From assembly GCA_016868955.1 (NCBI GenBank), contig VGFF01000002.1:1-36690 (forward strand): DNA of 36,690 nucleotides. The letters are read 5' to 3'. How positions within the stretch are numbered: the first letter of the stretch is position 1; every line of letters begins with the position of its first letter. The notes under the pieces were generated by a model, which saw nothing but the letters and a program-made list of their open reading frames with translations, ran no database searches and was not told the origin of the DNA. A program made the translations under genes and the position numbers. This document shows, in pieces, positions 34,404 through 36,690 of the stretch. The DNA comes from Armatimonadota bacterium (GTDB lineage: Bacteria; Sysuimicrobiota; Sysuimicrobiia; Sysuimicrobiales; VGFF01).

Positions 34404-35060
34404 TCAACGGTGCCTGAACCGAGCGAATGGGCGGACGAGCACCAAGCCGGCGACAAAGCCGCCGACGTGCGCCCAGAACGCGACGCCCCCCTCTTGTTGC
34501 ACGCCCAACGCCGATACGCCGAGGAACAACTGGAGGAGGAACCACAACACAAGGAACAAGATCGCAGGAACTTCGACGAAGCGGATGAACACCCAGATCG
34601 GCACGACCGCGAGCACGCGCGCGGCCGGATAGAGGACGAGGTACGCGCCGAGCACGCCGGCGATCGCGCCGCTGGCGCCGACCATCGGGACGCGCGACGC
34701 AGGATCGATGAGCACTTGGGCCGCGGTCGCCGAGATGCCGCACAGCAGATAGAAGGCCGCGAACGCCCCGTGTCCCATCGCGTCTTCCACATTGTTGCCG
34801 AAGATCCACAGGTACCACATGTTGCCGAGGAGGTGGCCCCAGCCGCCGTGCAAGAACATCGACGTGAGGACCGTGAGGTAGGCCGGGTCGGAACCGGTGA
34901 GCGCGGCCGGAACGGCGCCGAAGGTCATGTAGAACGCGCGCACGCTTCCCTCGGACGTCAACGAGTTCACGTAGAGAAACGCGGCCACCGAGATCGCGAT
35001 GAACGCGATTTTGACCCAGGGCGTCGTGCGCGAGGGGATGTCGTCGCGGATCGGGATCAA
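34404..35060 (-). CDS. Rhomboid family intramembrane serine protease
   Basis: TSMFLHGGWGHLLGNMWYLWIFGNNVEDAMG, MVGASGAIAGVLGAYL, WAHVGGFVAGL. Confidence 0.95.
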   Translation of the reverse strand: MIPIRDDIPSRTTPWVKIAFIAISVAAFLYVNSLTSEGSVRAFYMTFGAVPAALTGSDPAYLTVLTSMFLHGGWGHLLGNMWYLWIFGNNVEDAMGHGAFAAFYLLCGISATAAQVLIDPASRVPMVGASGAIAGVLGAYLVLYPAARVLAVVPIWVFIRFVEVPAILFLVLWFLLQLFLGVSALGVQQEGGVAFWAHVGGFVAGLVLVRPFARFRHR

Positions 35061-35701
35061 TCGCTGCGCGCCCAGGACACCGTTTCGATCCCTTCCATCT
35101 CCTGCGCCGCCATCAAGATTTGATCGCGATCGCGCCCCGTCGGAATCCGCAACTTGAACTCGATCTGCACGCGCCCGCCGACGCGCGCCAGCATCTCGAT
35201 GCCTTCGATGTTAGCGCGGAAGTGCCCGAGCGTGGCACCGATCCGACCGAGCAAGCCCGGCTGGTCGATGGCGTTGATCGTCAGCACCTCGTGCCCGTCG
35301 GCGCGGCGCGGCACGCGCCGGCCGACGCGGGAGAACAAATGAAGGATGACGATGACGAGCGCCGTTGCCACGGTCGCGCTGGTATAAAACTCCGTGCCGA
35401 CCGCCATGCCGATCGCCGCGACCGTCCAAAGACTCGCCGCCGTCGTCAGTCCTCCGTCCGCGGTACCGTGCCGCCAGATCGTGGCGGCGCCGAGGAAGCC
35501 GACGACGACGACGACGCTGGCGTGGATGGCGGGGCTACCCCAGAACACGCCGGCGATGGCGAACATCGCCGCGCCCAGCGCGACGAGGATGTGCGCGCGA
35601 AACCCGGCCGGCTTCTCGAGCGATTCCCGTTCGATCCCGACGATCCCGCCGAGCACGACGGCGAGCAGCAACCTGAGGATCTGCTCGTGGTCGGAGATCA
35701 T
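35057..35701 (-). CDS. MgtC/SapB family membrane protein with C-terminal ACT domain
   Basis: LLLAVVLGGIVGIERESLEKPAGFRAHILVALGAAMF...VVGFLGAATIWRHG...GLTTAASLWTVAAIGMAVG; ACT-like INAIDQPGLLGRIGATLGHFRANIEGIEM. Confidence 0.93.
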   Translation of the reverse strand: MISDHEQILRLLLAVVLGGIVGIERESLEKPAGFRAHILVALGAAMFAIAGVFWGSPAIHASVVVVVGFLGAATIWRHGTADGGLTTAASLWTVAAIGMAVGTEFYTSATVATALVIVILHLFSRVGRRVPRRADGHEVLTINAIDQPGLLGRIGATLGHFRANIEGIEMLARVGGRVQIEFKLRIPTGRDRDQILMAAQEMEGIETVSWARSD

Positions 35702-35726
35702 GCGCGCGCGACGCCCCTTTCGGCGC

Positions 35727-36690
35727 TCATCCGCCGCTGGCCCAGCGCGTGAGGTCGCGGAACGTGAGCACGAGGATCAGCGTTATCAGCAACGCGAAGC
35801 CGATGACGTGAATGTACCCTTCGCGGCGCGGATCAACGACGCGGCGGCGGATGGCTTCAACGAACAGGAACATCAGTCGTCCCCCGTCGAGCGCCGGGAT
35901 CGGCAGAAGGTTGAAGATGCCGATCATGACGCTGAGGAAGGCGGTCATGAAGAGGTAGGAATCCAAGCCGGCCCGCGCCGCGTCGCTGAGCACGCGCACC
36001 GCCCCGACCGGACCCGACAGGTCATCCAACATCCGGCCAGCGCGAAAGACGCGCGCCAGCCCGGTGAAGATGTCCGACACGTAGCGCGCGGACTGCTGGA
36101 CGCCCCAACCGATCGCCGCGATCGGATCGTAGCGCGCGCGTTGGACGCCGGGCGTGACCCCGGTCGCGCCGACGTTCATGCGCGGTTCCAGCCGCGGCGT
36201 GACGCGCACCTGGAAGATCTCCGTGCCGCGCCGCACGTCGAGCACGAGCGGCTTCCCGGCGCTCCGGTGGATCGTCCGCACCATCTGTTGTCCGTCCTCC
36301 ACGCGCACGCCGTCGATCGCGACGATGCGATCTCGGGGCCGGAGACCCGCTTCGGCCGCCGGCCAGCCGGGCCGGATCTCGACGATTTCGTTCGTGACGC
36401 CCTGGGGCACGCCGTACGCGGACGCGCCGACGGCGAGCAAAACGACCGCCAAAACGAGGTTCATCGCCGGCCCGGCCGCGATGACGGCGATGCGCTGACA
36501 CAAGGATTTGCTGCGGAACGAGCCCGACTTCGCGCCGTCCTCGAAGTCCTCGCCCTCCATGCGCACGTACCCGCCCAATGGCAGCACGTTCAGCTCGTAT
36601 TCGGTTTCACCGCGACGCCACTTGAACAGCGTCGGGCGGAACCCGATCGCGAAGGTGTGCACGAGAATGCCGGCGCGCTTAGCGACGATG
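35727..36690 (-). CDS. RIP metalloprotease RseP/site-2 protease family, N-terminus beyond window
   Basis: IVAKRAGILVHTFAIGFRPTLFKWRRGETEYELNVLPLGGYVRMEGED, PDZ-like region, IGIFNLLPIPALDGGRLMFLFVEAIRRR. Confidence 0.95.
   Translation of the reverse strand, partial: IVAKRAGILVHTFAIGFRPTLFKWRRGETEYELNVLPLGGYVRMEGEDFEDGAKSGSFRSKSLCQRIAVIAAGPAMNLVLAVVLLAVGASAYGVPQGVTNEIVEIRPGWPAAEAGLRPRDRIVAIDGVRVEDGQQMVRTIHRSAGKPLVLDVRRGTEIFQVRVTPRLEPRMNVGATGVTPGVQRARYDPIAAIGWGVQQSARYVSDIFTGLARVFRAGRMLDDLSGPVGAVRVLSDAARAGLDSYLFMTAFLSVMIGIFNLLPIPALDGGRLMFLFVEAIRRRVVDPRREGYIHVIGFALLITLILVLTFRDLTRWASGG

Noticed and set aside
1-36690. CRISPR arrays, tRNA/rRNA genes, insertion sequences
   Set aside because: No regularly spaced direct repeats, cloverleaf-like sequences, rRNA signature or transposase motifs recognised on reading.

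Overview
High-GC bacterial chromosomal window, almost entirely coding on the minus strand. The only clear plus-strand block is mlaE-mlaF-mlaD (18164-21141). Main minus-strand blocks, listed by plus coordinate: (a) sua5(partial)-tyrS-queT; (b) proline dehydrogenase, two-subunit aconitase-X, FAH-family enzyme and a DUF1232 protein; (c) the Firmicutes-like infC-rpmI-rplT / trmH-type methyltransferase / pheS-pheT-cvpA-polX-...-mutS2 block, with an MPG glycosylase and a metallophosphoesterase-like enzyme inserted; (d) a tightly coupled MoxR/DUF58/VWA membrane operon followed by mtnP; (e) a lipoprotein, rhomboid, MgtC-ACT and RseP at the right end. Items that most merit a second look: a complete Phe-specific T-box upstream of pheST; a structured leader with an extended -10 promoter and a possible AUA start for infC; an in-frame UGA inside the conserved N-terminal part of the DUF1232 protein; a 32-aa Lys/Ala-rich protein broken by an exact 1-nt deletion but keeping its RBS and terminator; a 29-bp near-perfect hairpin inside the conserved 3' end of the MPG gene; a perfect 32-bp palindrome inside mlaD; MlaD with a C-terminal beta-barrel-like extension; and the MoxR/VWA operon, which contains an ABC-2-like permease with no ATPase and four MIDAS motifs in three consecutive proteins. 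No CRISPR array, tRNA, rRNA or transposon was recognised. All family calls come from motif reading without database searches.
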